A stretch of 64,000 nucleotides of DNA from CAVVYW01 sp963752605 (GTDB lineage: Bacteria > Actinomycetota > Thermoleophilia > Solirubrobacterales > 70-9): NCBI GenBank assembly GCA_963752605.1, contig CAVVYW010000006.1, forward strand, positions 372,001-436,000, written 5' to 3'. How positions within the stretch are numbered: position 1 is the stretch's first letter; each line of letters begins with the position of its first letter. The position numbers and the translations under genes are program-made. Shown piece by piece: positions 1 through 7,564 of this stretch. Below the pieces are notes generated by a model. The model saw only the letters and a list, made by a program, of their open reading frames with translations. It did not search any database and was not told the origin of the DNA.

Positions 1-487
1 CAAGCAGTGGCAGAAGGGCGAGACCTGCCGCGACCTGATCGAGGACAAGAAGTGGCTGAAGTCCCTCGCACCCGAGGAGGCGCCCAAGGGCGAGGCCGAC
101 GAAGAAGACGACGAGAAGGTCACCCGCGATTACCAAGTTGAAGTTGGGGGAAAGCTCTTCGACGTCAAGGTGATCGGAGAGGCCGGCGCCGCGGCCCCGG
201 CCGGTGGCGGCCCAGGCCTGCGCAAGCCGCCGAAGCGGGAAGCGGCCGCCAGGGGCGCCGCGGCCTCGGCCGCCAGCGAAGACCTGGTTTCACCGCTTCA
301 GGGGACGATCCTCAAGGTCGCCGTCGAGCAGGGCGCCGAGGTCACCGAGGGCGACCTGGTCTGCGTGATCGAGGCGATGAAGATGGAGAACGAGATCACC
401 GCCCACCGGGCGGGCAAAGTGACCGAGCTGCCGATCTCGGAGGGCTCCTCGGTCAACTCCGGGGATCAGCTGGCGAAGATCGAGTAG
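1..487 (+). CDS. Biotin-dependent carboxylase subunit, C-terminal biotin carrier part (partial at the left edge)
   Basis: The frame is open to the window edge, so only about 161 residues of a longer protein are seen. The last 70 residues form a biotinyl/lipoyl carrier domain with the biotinylation motif EAMKMENE, where the middle Lys receives biotin; it is preceded by an Ala/Pro/Gly-rich linker and an acidic stretch. This is the usual end of the alpha subunit of acetyl-/propionyl-CoA carboxylase (biotin carboxylase + BCCP) or of a pyruvate carboxylase; the missing N-terminus would decide. In the cytoplasm the arm shuttles CO2 from the carboxylase to the carboxyltransferase site. The stop lies 2 nt from the stop of the convergent HAD gene. 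An in-frame ATG at 170 is not the real start because conserved sequence continues upstream. Confidence 0.88.
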   Translation, partial: KQWQKGETCRDLIEDKKWLKSLAPEEAPKGEADEEDDEKVTRDYQVEVGGKLFDVKVIGEAGAAAPAGGGPGLRKPPKREAAARGAAASAASEDLVSPLQGTILKVAVEQGAEVTEGDLVCVIEAMKMENEITAHRAGKVTELPISEGSSVNSGDQLAKIE

Positions 488-489
488 CG

Positions 490-1173
490 CTACTTCGCGC
501 CGAGCTTCGCGGCGGCCTCGCGGAAGTTCCTGACCGTCGCATCGGGCGCCTTGCGGCCCTCCAGCTTCTCGCCGTGCCGGTTGACCCAGATCACCGGGAC
601 CTTCCTCTTGATGCAGGGCGCGATGTCGGCGTCGTAGCTAGAGGCGATGTGGACCCAGCCCTGCTTGCCGCCCATGCGCCGGGCCGTCTCACGGAAGTGG
701 GTCTCATCCGGCTTATAGCTGCGGACCTGCTGAGCGGTGACGACGAGATCGAGCTCGGCGCGGATGTGGCGGCGCGAGATGCCGAGCAGCTTGTCGTCGA
801 TGTTGGAGACGATCCCGATCTCGTACCGCTCCTTGAGCCGGTCCATCGCGGCGTTCGCCTCCCGAAAAGGGGGCCATGACCCCACGCTGTCGGGGAGGAA
901 CTGGGCGCGCGAGGGCTCGAGCGTCCAGCCGATCTCCTCCGCGACAGTGACGGCCCCGCGGCGCAGGACCTCGGCGTAGAGCTCGTAGGAGCCGGACATG
1001 ATCTGCGCCTGGACCTCGAAGAAGCGCTCCAGCAGCGCCTTCGTGTCCAGGGTGAGCCCGTCGCGCTCCGCCTCCTTCTCGAAGGCATCGGTGATCCCCT
1101 TCTCCCAGTCGATCAGGGTCCCGTAGCAGTCGGTGGTCACGACCTTGATCTCTTTGAGCTTGGGAAGGGCCAT
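490..1173 (-). CDS. HAD-superfamily hydrolase, haloacid dehalogenase type II-like
   Basis: A protein of 227 residues, a normal length for this family. Motif I near residue 15 reads TTDCYGTLIDW (nucleophile Asp, in the DxYGT form typical of 2-haloacid dehalogenases). Motif II is IVSNID, and the motif III lysine region reads SYKPDETHF. These are soluble cytosolic enzymes that hydrolyse a C-halogen or phosphate bond through an aspartyl intermediate; the substrate cannot be told from sequence. The ATG is 13 nt downstream of a GATAAT box on the minus strand. It is divergent from sucC and convergent with the carboxylase gene. Confidence 0.85.
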   Translation of the reverse strand: MALPKLKEIKVVTTDCYGTLIDWEKGITDAFEKEAERDGLTLDTKALLERFFEVQAQIMSGSYELYAEVLRRGAVTVAEEIGWTLEPSRAQFLPDSVGSWPPFREANAAMDRLKERYEIGIVSNIDDKLLGISRRHIRAELDLVVTAQQVRSYKPDETHFRETARRMGGKQGWVHIASSYDADIAPCIKRKVPVIWVNRHGEKLEGRKAPDATVRNFREAAAKLGAK

Positions 1174-1186
1174 TGGCGAGCGCGGG

Positions 1187-1205
1187 ATTATCGCAATTAG
1201 CGATA
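1187..1205 (-). promoter_or_regulatory. GATAAT -10 box overlapped by an inverted repeat, upstream of the HAD gene
   Basis: On the minus strand GATAAT (1187-1192) lies 13 nt before the HAD ATG. It overlaps the inverted repeat TATCGC-aatta-GCGATA (1189-1205), so a bound repressor would cover the -10. The same GCGATAATCCCG string occurs before the MFS gene at 23 kb. The promoter role is inferred. Confidence 0.45.
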
Positions 1206-1251
1206 GCCGACCGACCGACGCCCTTCGGTGCCGGGCGCTGGGTTGCTCAGA

Positions 1252-1257
1252 TAGCCT
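1252..1257 (+). promoter_or_regulatory. Candidate -10 box of sucCD
   Basis: TAGCCT lies 11 nt before the TTG start of sucC, leaving room for a leader of only a few bases. No clear -35 or Shine-Dalgarno is visible. Confidence 0.35.
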
Positions 1258-1268
1258 TTCGCGGCCCC

Positions 1269-2438
1269 TTGGACCTGCTCGAATATCAGGGAAAGCAGCT
1301 GTTCGCCGCGCACGGTGTCCCCGTTCCCGAGGGAAGGCCGGCCGACAGCGTGGAAAAGGCGGTCGAAGCGGCCGAGGAGATCGGCTACCCGTGCGTGATC
1401 AAGGCACAGGTGCAGATCGGGGGTCGCGGCAAGGCGGGCGGGATCAAGGTCGCCGAGAACCGGGAGCAGGCGGAGGAGCACGCGAACGCCATCCTCGGCA
1501 TGGATATCCGCGGGCCTCGCGGCGAGGGGCCCTTCACCGTGAAGGAGGTCTGGGTCGAGACCGCCTCCGAGATCGCCTCGGAGTACTACGCCTCGATCAT
1601 CCTCGACCGCTCGGCGAAGAAGCTGATGACCATGCTCTCGACGATGGGCGGGATGAATGTCGAGGAGATCGCGGAGAAGGACCCCGATGCCCTGGTCAAG
1701 CGGCACGTCGAGCCGAACAACGGCTTCGGGCCCAAGCAGGCGGAGCAGCTCGCCACTGACGCCGGAGTGGACGAGGACCTGCGCAAGCCGACCGCGGAGC
1801 TCCTCGCCAAGCTCTACGACGCCTTCAACGAGCTCGACGCCACCCTGATCGAGGTCAACCCGCTGGTGGTGACCAAGGGCAAGGACGTGATCGCCCTCGA
1901 CTCCAAGACGACGATCGACAACAACGCCCTCTACCGCCACGAGGACCTGGCCGACCTGGAGGAGAGCTTCATCGAGGACCCTCAGGAGCGGCTCGCGAAG
2001 GAGAAGGGCCTCACCTACGTGAAGCTCGACGGCAACATCGGCATCCTCGGCAACGGCGCCGGGCTCTGCATGTCCACGCTCGACGTCGTCGCCCAGGCCG
2101 GCGGCGAGCCGGCCAACTTCCTCGACGCCGGCGGCGGCTCGAAGGCCGACGCGATCGTCGATGCGCTCGAGGTGATCACCTCCGATGAGAAGGTGGTCGC
2201 GATCCTCTTCAACATCTTCGGCGGCATCACCCGCTGCGACGAGATCGCCAAGGGGATCATCGAGGCCTCGCAGCGGATCGAGATCAAGGTGCCGCTGGTG
2301 GTGCGGCTCGACGGGACCAACTCGGAGGAGGGCCTCGCGCTGCTCGCCGACGCCGACCTGCCCAACCTCCATGTAGAGAAGACGATGCTCGGCGCCGCCG
2401 AGAAGGTGGTCGAGATCGCGCGGGAGGCGGAGGCCTGA
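1269..2438 (+). CDS. sucC: Succinyl-CoA synthetase (succinate-CoA ligase) subunit beta
   Basis: A protein of 389 residues, matching the family length. It starts at a TTG, giving LDLLEYQGKQLF, the canonical SucC N-terminus. A longer frame to 1173 would add 32 residues with no family counterpart. The N-terminal ATP-grasp domain carries IKAQVQIGGRGKAGG; EVNPL lies in the middle; the C-terminal ligase domain has NIFGGITRCDEIAKG. With SucD it converts succinyl-CoA to succinate with formation of ATP or GTP in the TCA cycle. Its stop overlaps the sucD start (TGATG), so the two are translationally coupled. Confidence 0.96.
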   Translation: MDLLEYQGKQLFAAHGVPVPEGRPADSVEKAVEAAEEIGYPCVIKAQVQIGGRGKAGGIKVAENREQAEEHANAILGMDIRGPRGEGPFTVKEVWVETASEIASEYYASIILDRSAKKLMTMLSTMGGMNVEEIAEKDPDALVKRHVEPNNGFGPKQAEQLATDAGVDEDLRKPTAELLAKLYDAFNELDATLIEVNPLVVTKGKDVIALDSKTTIDNNALYRHEDLADLEESFIEDPQERLAKEKGLTYVKLDGNIGILGNGAGLCMSTLDVVAQAGGEPANFLDAGGGSKADAIVDALEVITSDEKVVAILFNIFGGITRCDEIAKGIIEASQRIEIKVPLVVRLDGTNSEEGLALLADADLPNLHVEKTMLGAAEKVVEIAREAEA

Positions 2439-3316
2439 TGAGCATCATCGTCGGCGAGGACACGAAGCTGGTCATCTCGGGCCTGACCGGCCGGGAGGGC
2501 ACCTTCCACGGCCTGCGCAACCGCGACTACGGCACGGACGTGGTGGCGGGCGTCACGCCGAAGAAGGGCGGCCAGGACGTCGAGGGCATCCCGATCTTCG
2601 ACACGATCAAGGAGGCCGTCGACGAGCGGGGCGCGAACACCTCGATGATCTTCGTGCCGGCTCGCTTCGCCGCCTCGGCGATCGACGAGGCGATCGATGC
2701 CGGGGTCGAGACGGTGATCGCGATCACCGAGGGGATCCCTGTGCACGACATGCTGAAGACGTACTGGAAGGCCAAGGACGCAGGCGTGCGTCTGATCGGC
2801 CCCAACTGCCCCGGCGTCCTCAGCCCCGGCAAGTCGAACGTCGGGATCATCCCGGCGCAGTTCTTCGACCCCGGCCGGATCGGAGTCGTCTCCAAGTCCG
2901 GAACGCTGACCTACCAGATCGGCAACGAGCTGAAGCAGGCCGGCGAGGGCAACTCCTCCATCGTCGGCATCGGCGGCGACCCGATCGTCGGCTCGGACTT
3001 CATCGACATCCTCACCCTCTTCGAGGAGGACGACGACACCGAGCTGATCGTGATGGTCGGCGAGATCGGCGGCGACGCCGAGGAGCGGGCCGCCGACTTC
3101 ATCGCGGAGAACGTCACCAAGCCGGTGGTCGCCTACATCGCCGGCTTCACGGCGCCGCCCGGCAAGCAGATGGGGCACGCCGGGGCGATCATCTCCGGGT
3201 CGTCGGGCACCGCCCAGGCGAAGAAGGAGGCGCTGGAGGCGAGGGGCGTGAGGGTGGGCAAGAGCCCGACCGAGGCCGCCCAGCTCGCGGTCGAGACGAT
3301 CGGCGCCAGGGCCTAG
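2438..3316 (+). CDS. sucD: Succinyl-CoA synthetase (succinate-CoA ligase) subunit alpha
   Basis: A protein of 292 residues. It has an N-terminal CoA-binding Rossmann domain (VISGLTGREGTFH), the IGPNCPG segment and the phospho-histidine active-site motif GHAGAIISG near residue 248, where the His carries the phosphate between succinyl-phosphate and the nucleotide. It is the partner of SucC in an alpha-beta complex. The ATG overlaps the sucC stop by one base. Its 3' end overlaps the convergent SnoaL-like gene by 4 nt. Confidence 0.96.
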   Translation: MSIIVGEDTKLVISGLTGREGTFHGLRNRDYGTDVVAGVTPKKGGQDVEGIPIFDTIKEAVDERGANTSMIFVPARFAASAIDEAIDAGVETVIAITEGIPVHDMLKTYWKAKDAGVRLIGPNCPGVLSPGKSNVGIIPAQFFDPGRIGVVSKSGTLTYQIGNELKQAGEGNSSIVGIGGDPIVGSDFIDILTLFEEDDDTELIVMVGEIGGDAEERAADFIAENVTKPVVAYIAGFTAPPGKQMGHAGAIISGSSGTAQAKKEALEARGVRVGKSPTEAAQLAVETIGARA

Positions 3317-3717
3317 ACCCCGGCGACCGTCTCCCTGGCGGCGCGGACCGCCTCCTTCGGAGTCAGGTAGGTGGCCCAGGAGGCGATCTTCCCCGCCTGG
3401 ACCACCCAGAGGCCGCCGAAGCGCCGGTCCACCGGGATGCCGTTGGCGTCCGTCCCCCGCTCGCGGCAGATGCCGACGACCTTGCCCGGAGCGACCTCGG
3501 CGATGTCCTCGAGGTCGAAGCGGTACTCCCTCCAGCCGTCGAGGTAGCGGCGCATCGCCCGCTCCACCTCCTCGTGGCCCCAGACGAGCTCGCCGTCGGG
3601 GCGGGAGGACCGCTCGTCCCAGCGGATCAGCGGGTCGGCCAGCGCCAGCGCGATCTCGCAGTCGCCGCTGCCGTAGGCCTTGAGGGCGATCTTGACCAGC
3701 TCGAGGGAAGCGGGCAT
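3313..3717 (-). CDS. SnoaL-like / NTF2-fold protein
   Basis: A protein of 134 residues forming one SnoaL-like domain. The conserved pattern is visible: WGHEEVERAMRRYLDGWREY in the middle, then RFGGLWVVQAGKIASW in the C-terminal half. The fold is an alpha+beta cone with an open pocket found in ketosteroid isomerases and polyketide cyclases. Thermoleophilia-type genomes tend to have many uncharacterised copies, and no substrate can be inferred. The ATG is 8 nt from a GATAAT box, consistent with a leaderless message. A decayed relative lies at about 34.3-34.5 kb. Confidence 0.8.
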   Translation of the reverse strand: MPASLELVKIALKAYGSGDCEIALALADPLIRWDERSSRPDGELVWGHEEVERAMRRYLDGWREYRFDLEDIAEVAPGKVVGICRERGTDANGIPVDRRFGGLWVVQAGKIASWATYLTPKEAVRAARETVAGV

Positions 3718-3725
3718 CGGCAGAA

Positions 3726-3731
3726 ATTATC
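3726..3731 (-). promoter_or_regulatory. GATAAT -10 box of the SnoaL-like gene
   Basis: On the minus strand GCGATAAT is followed after 8 nt by the ATG. There is no Shine-Dalgarno, so the transcript probably starts at or very near the A of the start codon. Confidence 0.5.
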
Positions 3732-3790
3732 GCCAAGAGCGAACTCCGCAACCTCCTCAAAAAACCGGATGAGCGCAAGCTTTCCGTTCC

Positions 3791-3796
3791 TATACT
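3791..3796 (+). promoter_or_regulatory. TATACT -10 box of the aminotransferase gene
   Basis: TATACT ends 9 nt before the GTG start and no ribosome-binding site lies between, so the message is probably leaderless. Confidence 0.5.
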
Positions 3797-3805
3797 GCGC
3801 CCACG

Positions 3806-4906
3806 GTGGCCGAAGGCACGATCAGCTTCGCACGCGGCGCTCCGAGCGCCGACATCCTCCCCGCCGAGGCGGTGCGGGAGGCGGCCGCACGCGCCCTGGA
3901 ATCCGACTGGAAGCAGGCGCTCTCCTACGGCAAGGGCGAGGGGCACCTCGGGCTCCGCGACTGGATCGCCGAGATGCACGGCATCGAGCCCGAGCGCGTG
4001 ATGGTCACCAACGGCTCGCTCGAGGCGGGCTGGATGCTCTTCTCGCACCTCGTCGATCAGGGCGACCGCGTGATCGTCGAGCAGCCGAGCTACGACCGCA
4101 CCCTGCTTCTGCTCAACCGCCTGCACGCCAACCTGATCGGCGCCCACCTGGAGGAGGACGGGGTGAGCGCCGAGGCGGTGGCCGAGGCGACCGCCGGCGT
4201 CGACACGGCGCTGGCCCATGTCATCCCGAACTTCCACAACCCCGCCGGGTGCACCCTCTCCGAGGGGAAGCGGCGGCGGCTGGTGGAGCTCGCCGCCGAG
4301 CGCGGGTTCTACCTGTTCGAGGACGACCCCTACCGGCTGATCAACTTCGGCTCGCAGGAGCTGCCGACGATGCTCGACCTCGACGAGCACGACCGCGTCG
4401 TGCACGCCTCCTCCTTCTCGAAGACGGTCGCCCCCGGCGTTCGGGTCGGCTACCTCGCCGGCCCGCCCGACATGATCGCGGCGCTCTCGAAGCGGGCGAA
4501 CGAGATCTACATCTCCCCCAGCATGCTGGCCGAGTCGATCGTCTTCGAGCTGTGCAGCTCAGGGGGGCTTGAGCGAAACATCGAGGCGGTGAACGCCGCG
4601 CTTCGCGAGCGGCGCGACGCGCTGGTCGAGGCCCTCCGCGAGAAGATCCCGGAGGCCGAGTTCGTGGTGCCCGAGGGCGGCTACTTCCTCTGGCTGGATC
4701 TGCCCGGCGACGTTGACACCGAGGCGCTTTTGAAGGATGCCGGCGAGGAGGGCGTCACCTTCATCGCGGGTCCCGACTTCATGCTGAGCGGGGGCACCTC
4801 CAGCCTGCGCCTCTCCTTCGCACCCGTGCCGGCGGACCAGATCCCGGAGGGCGTTGAGCGGCTCGCTCGCGCCCTCGAGCGGACCCGCTCCGCGGCCGCG
4901 GCCTAG
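3806..4906 (+). CDS. PLP-dependent class I/II aminotransferase (2-aminoadipate transaminase / MocR-domain type)
   Basis: A protein of 366 residues with the fold-type I aminotransferase layout: substrate segment ISFARGAPS at the N-terminus, TNGSLEAGWMLF (cofactor phosphate region), HVIPNFHNPAGCTL, the Asp-containing FEDDPYRLINF, and SSFSKTVAPGVRVGYLAGP holding the PLP-binding lysine. Closest in style to 2-aminoadipate/aromatic transaminases and to the catalytic half of MocR regulators, but there is no N-terminal GntR domain. The GTG start follows the TATACT box. The 3' end overlaps the convergent small gene by 4 nt. The amino donor is not predictable. Confidence 0.88.
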   Translation: MAEGTISFARGAPSADILPAEAVREAAARALESDWKQALSYGKGEGHLGLRDWIAEMHGIEPERVMVTNGSLEAGWMLFSHLVDQGDRVIVEQPSYDRTLLLLNRLHANLIGAHLEEDGVSAEAVAEATAGVDTALAHVIPNFHNPAGCTLSEGKRRRLVELAAERGFYLFEDDPYRLINFGSQELPTMLDLDEHDRVVHASSFSKTVAPGVRVGYLAGPPDMIAALSKRANEIYISPSMLAESIVFELCSSGGLERNIEAVNAALRERRDALVEALREKIPEAEFVVPEGGYFLWLDLPGDVDTEALLKDAGEEGVTFIAGPDFMLSGGTSSLRLSFAPVPADQIPEGVERLARALERTRSAAAA

Positions 4907-5088
4907 ACCGGCGCCTCCTCGCCCAGAATCTCCCGCGTCCGCCTGTAGAGGTCCAGGTCGTCCGAGCGGCGCGGATACGGCTTCGTCTGCTGCGCGCGCT
5001 CGTGGCGGTGGATCGCCTGGACGATCGCGGTCAGGCGGCGCTCGGCGAGGTTTCGGTCGGTCAGCAGCATCCTCGTCCCGGAGTCCAT
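4903..5088 (-). CDS. Small hypothetical protein (61 aa)
   Basis: I do not recognise this protein. It is basic and helical, with LTDRNLAERRLTAIVQAIHR followed by a Pro/Arg-rich end (KPYPRRSDDLDLYRR). The ATG at 5088 is chosen because AGGGGGA lies just upstream. The longer frame from 5124 would start inside the -10 box of the promoter. That promoter (TTGACA-N18-TATGGC) is the closest to the classical consensus in the window, which supports a real gene. Confidence 0.6.
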   Translation of the reverse strand: MDSGTRMLLTDRNLAERRLTAIVQAIHRHERAQQTKPYPRRSDDLDLYRRTREILGEEAPV

Positions 5089-5119
5089 TTCAGTCCCCCT
5101 TCGGTTGATGTGACGTCCA

Positions 5120-5149
5120 GCCATACCATCAAGCGGGGGACGGTGTCAA
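5120..5149 (-). promoter_or_regulatory. Sigma-70-like promoter TTGACA-N18-TATGGC
   Basis: On the minus strand a perfect -35 (5144-5149) and a good -10 (5120-5125) are separated by 18 nt. The predicted transcript start near 5113 leaves a leader of about 25 nt that contains the AGGGGGA ribosome site of the small gene. Confidence 0.6.
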
Positions 5150-5161
5150 GAGAAAACGTCG

Positions 5162-5875
5162 TTAACGGCCGTAACGGTCGCTGGAGAGCTCGAGCTGCTC
5201 CGGCAGCGGCGGGCGAGGCGGCGGGGCGGGATCGGCCTTCACCGAGACGGTCTCGGCCACGCTCTTCGAGACCGCGTGCTCGCCCTCCTCCGAGGAGACG
5301 ACGACCTCGTCGTCGTCCGAGCGCTCGAGCGTCCCCTCCAGCTGCGGGTGCAGCCCGCTCCGCTTCAGGTAGTGGAGCAGCTCCTCGGCCTCGTTCTCGA
5401 ATCGCAGGATCCTCACCTTGGCCCCCGGCTCCACGTCGGCGAGCAGCACCCCCTGCTCGCGGGCGCCCTCGATGATCGGATGCCCGTGCGGGCAGGTCTT
5501 CGCGTCGCCGATCGCCGCCAGCATCCGCTCCTCGAGGACGGGCGACATCGCGTGCTCGAGGCGCTCGGCCTCCTCGTGCACCTCGTCCCAGGGGACGCCG
5601 AGCACGTCCGTGAGGAAGCGCTCGATCAGCCGGTGGCGGCGGACGATCTGCTGCGCCTCGTCCCGCCCCCGGCCGGTGAACTCGACCGACTTGTCGCTGG
5701 CGCGTTCGACGTAGCCGTCGCCCTCGAGCCGGCCGATCATCTCGTGGACGGTCGGCGGTGAGAGCTGCATGGCGCGGGCGATGTTGGCGCCGGTGATCGG
5801 CAGGCCCGCCTCCTCCAGCCAGAACATCGTCTGGAGATACTCCTCCTCCGCGACCGTTGCCTGTTCCGTTGTCAC
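5162..5875 (-). CDS. DtxR/MntR-family metal-dependent transcriptional regulator
   Basis: A protein of 237 residues. The N-terminal winged helix carries the recognition segment LSPPTVHEMIGRLEGDGYV. The dimerisation/metal domain has HRLIERFLTDVLG, a Glu/His series (HEEAERLEHAMS) and CPHGHPI, the usual Cys/His metal ligands. A FeoA/SH3-like domain and a proline-rich tail (PAPPPRPPLPEQ) follow. Such proteins repress iron or manganese uptake genes when loaded with metal; no transporter lies next door, so the metal is unknown. The GTG start is 7 nt after a TAGCAT box (5883-5888, minus strand). Confidence 0.88.
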   Translation of the reverse strand: MTTEQATVAEEEYLQTMFWLEEAGLPITGANIARAMQLSPPTVHEMIGRLEGDGYVERASDKSVEFTGRGRDEAQQIVRRHRLIERFLTDVLGVPWDEVHEEAERLEHAMSPVLEERMLAAIGDAKTCPHGHPIIEGAREQGVLLADVEPGAKVRILRFENEAEELLHYLKRSGLHPQLEGTLERSDDDEVVVSSEEGEHAVSKSVAETVSVKADPAPPPRPPLPEQLELSSDRYGR

Positions 5876-5882
5876 GCGGCCG

Positions 5883-5888
5883 ATGCTA
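5883..5888 (-). promoter_or_regulatory. TAGCAT -10 box of the DtxR-type regulator
   Basis: TAGCAT on the minus strand ends 7 nt before the GTG start, with no ribosome-binding site between them. Confidence 0.42.
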
Positions 5889-5920
5889 CCGGCCGCCCGC
5901 CGCGTGTCAGGATGCGGGCG

Positions 5921-7465
5921 CTACTTCCTCCGCTTTTTCTTGACGCACTTGCCCTTCTTCAGCTTCCGGCCCTTCTTGCACCTCTTCGCGCTGCTGCTCG
6001 GCGGCGGGGCTGCCGTCGTCGTCGGGGGGGTGATCGTCGGCGTGGAGCCGGGCGGCACGGCGGTGCCCTGGACCTCGAAGGCGCCGATGTCGCAGGTCCC
6101 GGCGCCGCCGCCGCGCGACTGGCCGCGCTGGTCGGTCGGCTCGCAGGGCATCCCGGCGCCGCTGCCCGGATAGCCGGCGTTGAGGGCGGGGCTGCCCCCG
6201 AGCAGGGCGTGAGTCGCGGTCGGCCCGCCGTTGTTCGCGAGAGGCCCGAGGCCCGGGGCCGGATTGACGATGTTCCCGGTGGTCACTCCCACGATCGTGC
6301 AGCCCGTGGGGTCGCCAAACAGGTTGTAGCCCTGGGAGTTGACGGTGCCGGAGCAGTCTTCACTGGTATTCACGCTCAGGGCGGTGTTGCCGGCAACGAT
6401 CGTGTTCCTCAGATTGAGCACCGCCCCTGCGGGGGCAACCCTGATCCCGCCTCCATCGCCGATCGTGCCCAGGTTGGTGTCGGATGAGTTGCCGGTGATG
6501 GTGGCATTGGCGATATCGGTCGTGCCCATGCTGGATGCGATCCCCCCTCCGTGCTCGGTCGCGCCGTTGCCGCTGACGGTTGAGTTGATGAGGCTGAAGG
6601 TTCCAGGGCTCGCGAAGTGGACTCCCCCTCCATCGGCGCCGGTGGTGGCGGTGTTGCCGGCGATCGTGCTTCTCAATACCGTCAGATCCCCGAGGGTGGT
6701 CCGGATCCCGCCGCCGAAGCCGGCGGCGGCGCTGCCAGTAGTGCGGTTGCCGCTCACCGTGGAGTCGATGATCGTGCCGTTACCCGAGATCCCTCCGCCC
6801 GGCCCGCCGGAGGAGTTGGAAATGACCGTGCTGCGGGTGAGGTTCACGGTGGGGGCCACGACCCCGCCGCCACTGACCGCCGCGGTGTTGTCGGTGACGG
6901 TGCTGTCGATCAGCGAGACAACGGGGCCGGCGGCGATGCCGCCCCCCGCGGTCGTCGTGGCGTTGTCGACCACCGTGACGTCCGTCAACGTGGCGTTGCC
7001 CAAGCGAAGGCCTCCGCCGTCGCTCCCCGCCGATCCGTCGTGGACGGTGAACCCGGAGAGGATGATCGCTGTCCCCGGGGTGGCATCGAGCACCCGGTCC
7101 AGATCGGTTCCGTCGATCCCGGTGGCGCCGGAGCCAACCCCCTGGATCGTGACCTCCTCGGTGACGTCGAGATCGCCCGAGGCGTTTGCGTCCTCCACTC
7201 CGGGGAAGGTGAGATTGTGATCCCCGGCGGAGAGCTGGATCAAGTCCGCTGTGGTGTTGTCCGTGTCCGTGCAACCACCCGGCGTCGTATCGTTGTTGGC
7301 GAACCCCACCGCTTCGCGGAGAGAGCAAGGGGCCACGCCGTCATTCTGGTCGACGGTCGTGGTGACGGTGATCGTCCCTGCGTGCGCCGGCGCGGCGGCG
7401 ACAAGCGCCAGCGCGACTGCGGCCGGACCCGCCCAGCCGACACGTCGTCTTGTCTCGCTCCTCAC
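5921..7465 (-). CDS. Secreted CSLREA-domain parallel beta-helix protein
   Basis: A protein of 514 residues. A Sec signal peptide (residues 1-30, hydrophobic core AAVALALVAAAPAHA) is followed by the CSLREAVGFANND motif that defines the CSLREA domain. Then come about ten imperfect beta-helix rungs such as TVTDNTAAVSGGG and TVSGNGATEHGGG, rich in Asn-Thr and Gly. A choice-of-anchor-like segment (NNGGPTATHALLGGSPA) leads to a Pro/Thr linker and a basic tail (KRCKKGRKLKKGKC). It is probably extracellular or cell-surface, with adhesion or polysaccharide contact as possible roles. The GTG start has GGAGG only 3 nt upstream, so the exact start is uncertain. Confidence 0.82.
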   Translation of the reverse strand: MRSETRRRVGWAGPAAVALALVAAAPAHAGTITVTTTVDQNDGVAPCSLREAVGFANNDTTPGGCTDTDNTTADLIQLSAGDHNLTFPGVEDANASGDLDVTEEVTIQGVGSGATGIDGTDLDRVLDATPGTAIILSGFTVHDGSAGSDGGGLRLGNATLTDVTVVDNATTTAGGGIAAGPVVSLIDSTVTDNTAAVSGGGVVAPTVNLTRSTVISNSSGGPGGGISGNGTIIDSTVSGNRTTGSAAAGFGGGIRTTLGDLTVLRSTIAGNTATTGADGGGVHFASPGTFSLINSTVSGNGATEHGGGIASSMGTTDIANATITGNSSDTNLGTIGDGGGIRVAPAGAVLNLRNTIVAGNTALSVNTSEDCSGTVNSQGYNLFGDPTGCTIVGVTTGNIVNPAPGLGPLANNGGPTATHALLGGSPALNAGYPGSGAGMPCEPTDQRGQSRGGGAGTCDIGAFEVQGTAVPPGSTPTITPPTTTAAPPPSSSAKRCKKGRKLKKGKCVKKKRRK

Positions 7466-7564
7466 AGTCCTCCGTCCCTAGTGCCGCGTCCCCCTCCGCG
7501 TGCCCGGACACCCTCCCACACCGCAAGCGCCCGAGTCAATCCCAAAATTTGGTGAGTGGCTCTC

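Noticed and set aside
170..487. Stand-alone biotin carrier protein starting at 170
   Set aside because: The frame is open to the window edge and carries coherent protein sequence upstream, so it is the end of a larger subunit.
1173..1268. N-terminal extension of SucC to the first possible start
   Set aside because: The 32 extra residues have no family counterpart, and the stretch contains the divergent promoter region.
2015..4405. Very long antisense frame over sucC, sucD and the aminotransferase (similar ones at 8767-11979, 29265-31154, 35129-36817, 37149-39236)
   Set aside because: High GC removes stop codons from the antisense frames. The proteins are His/Leu/Arg-rich low-complexity sequence without domains, and strong genes lie on the opposite strand.
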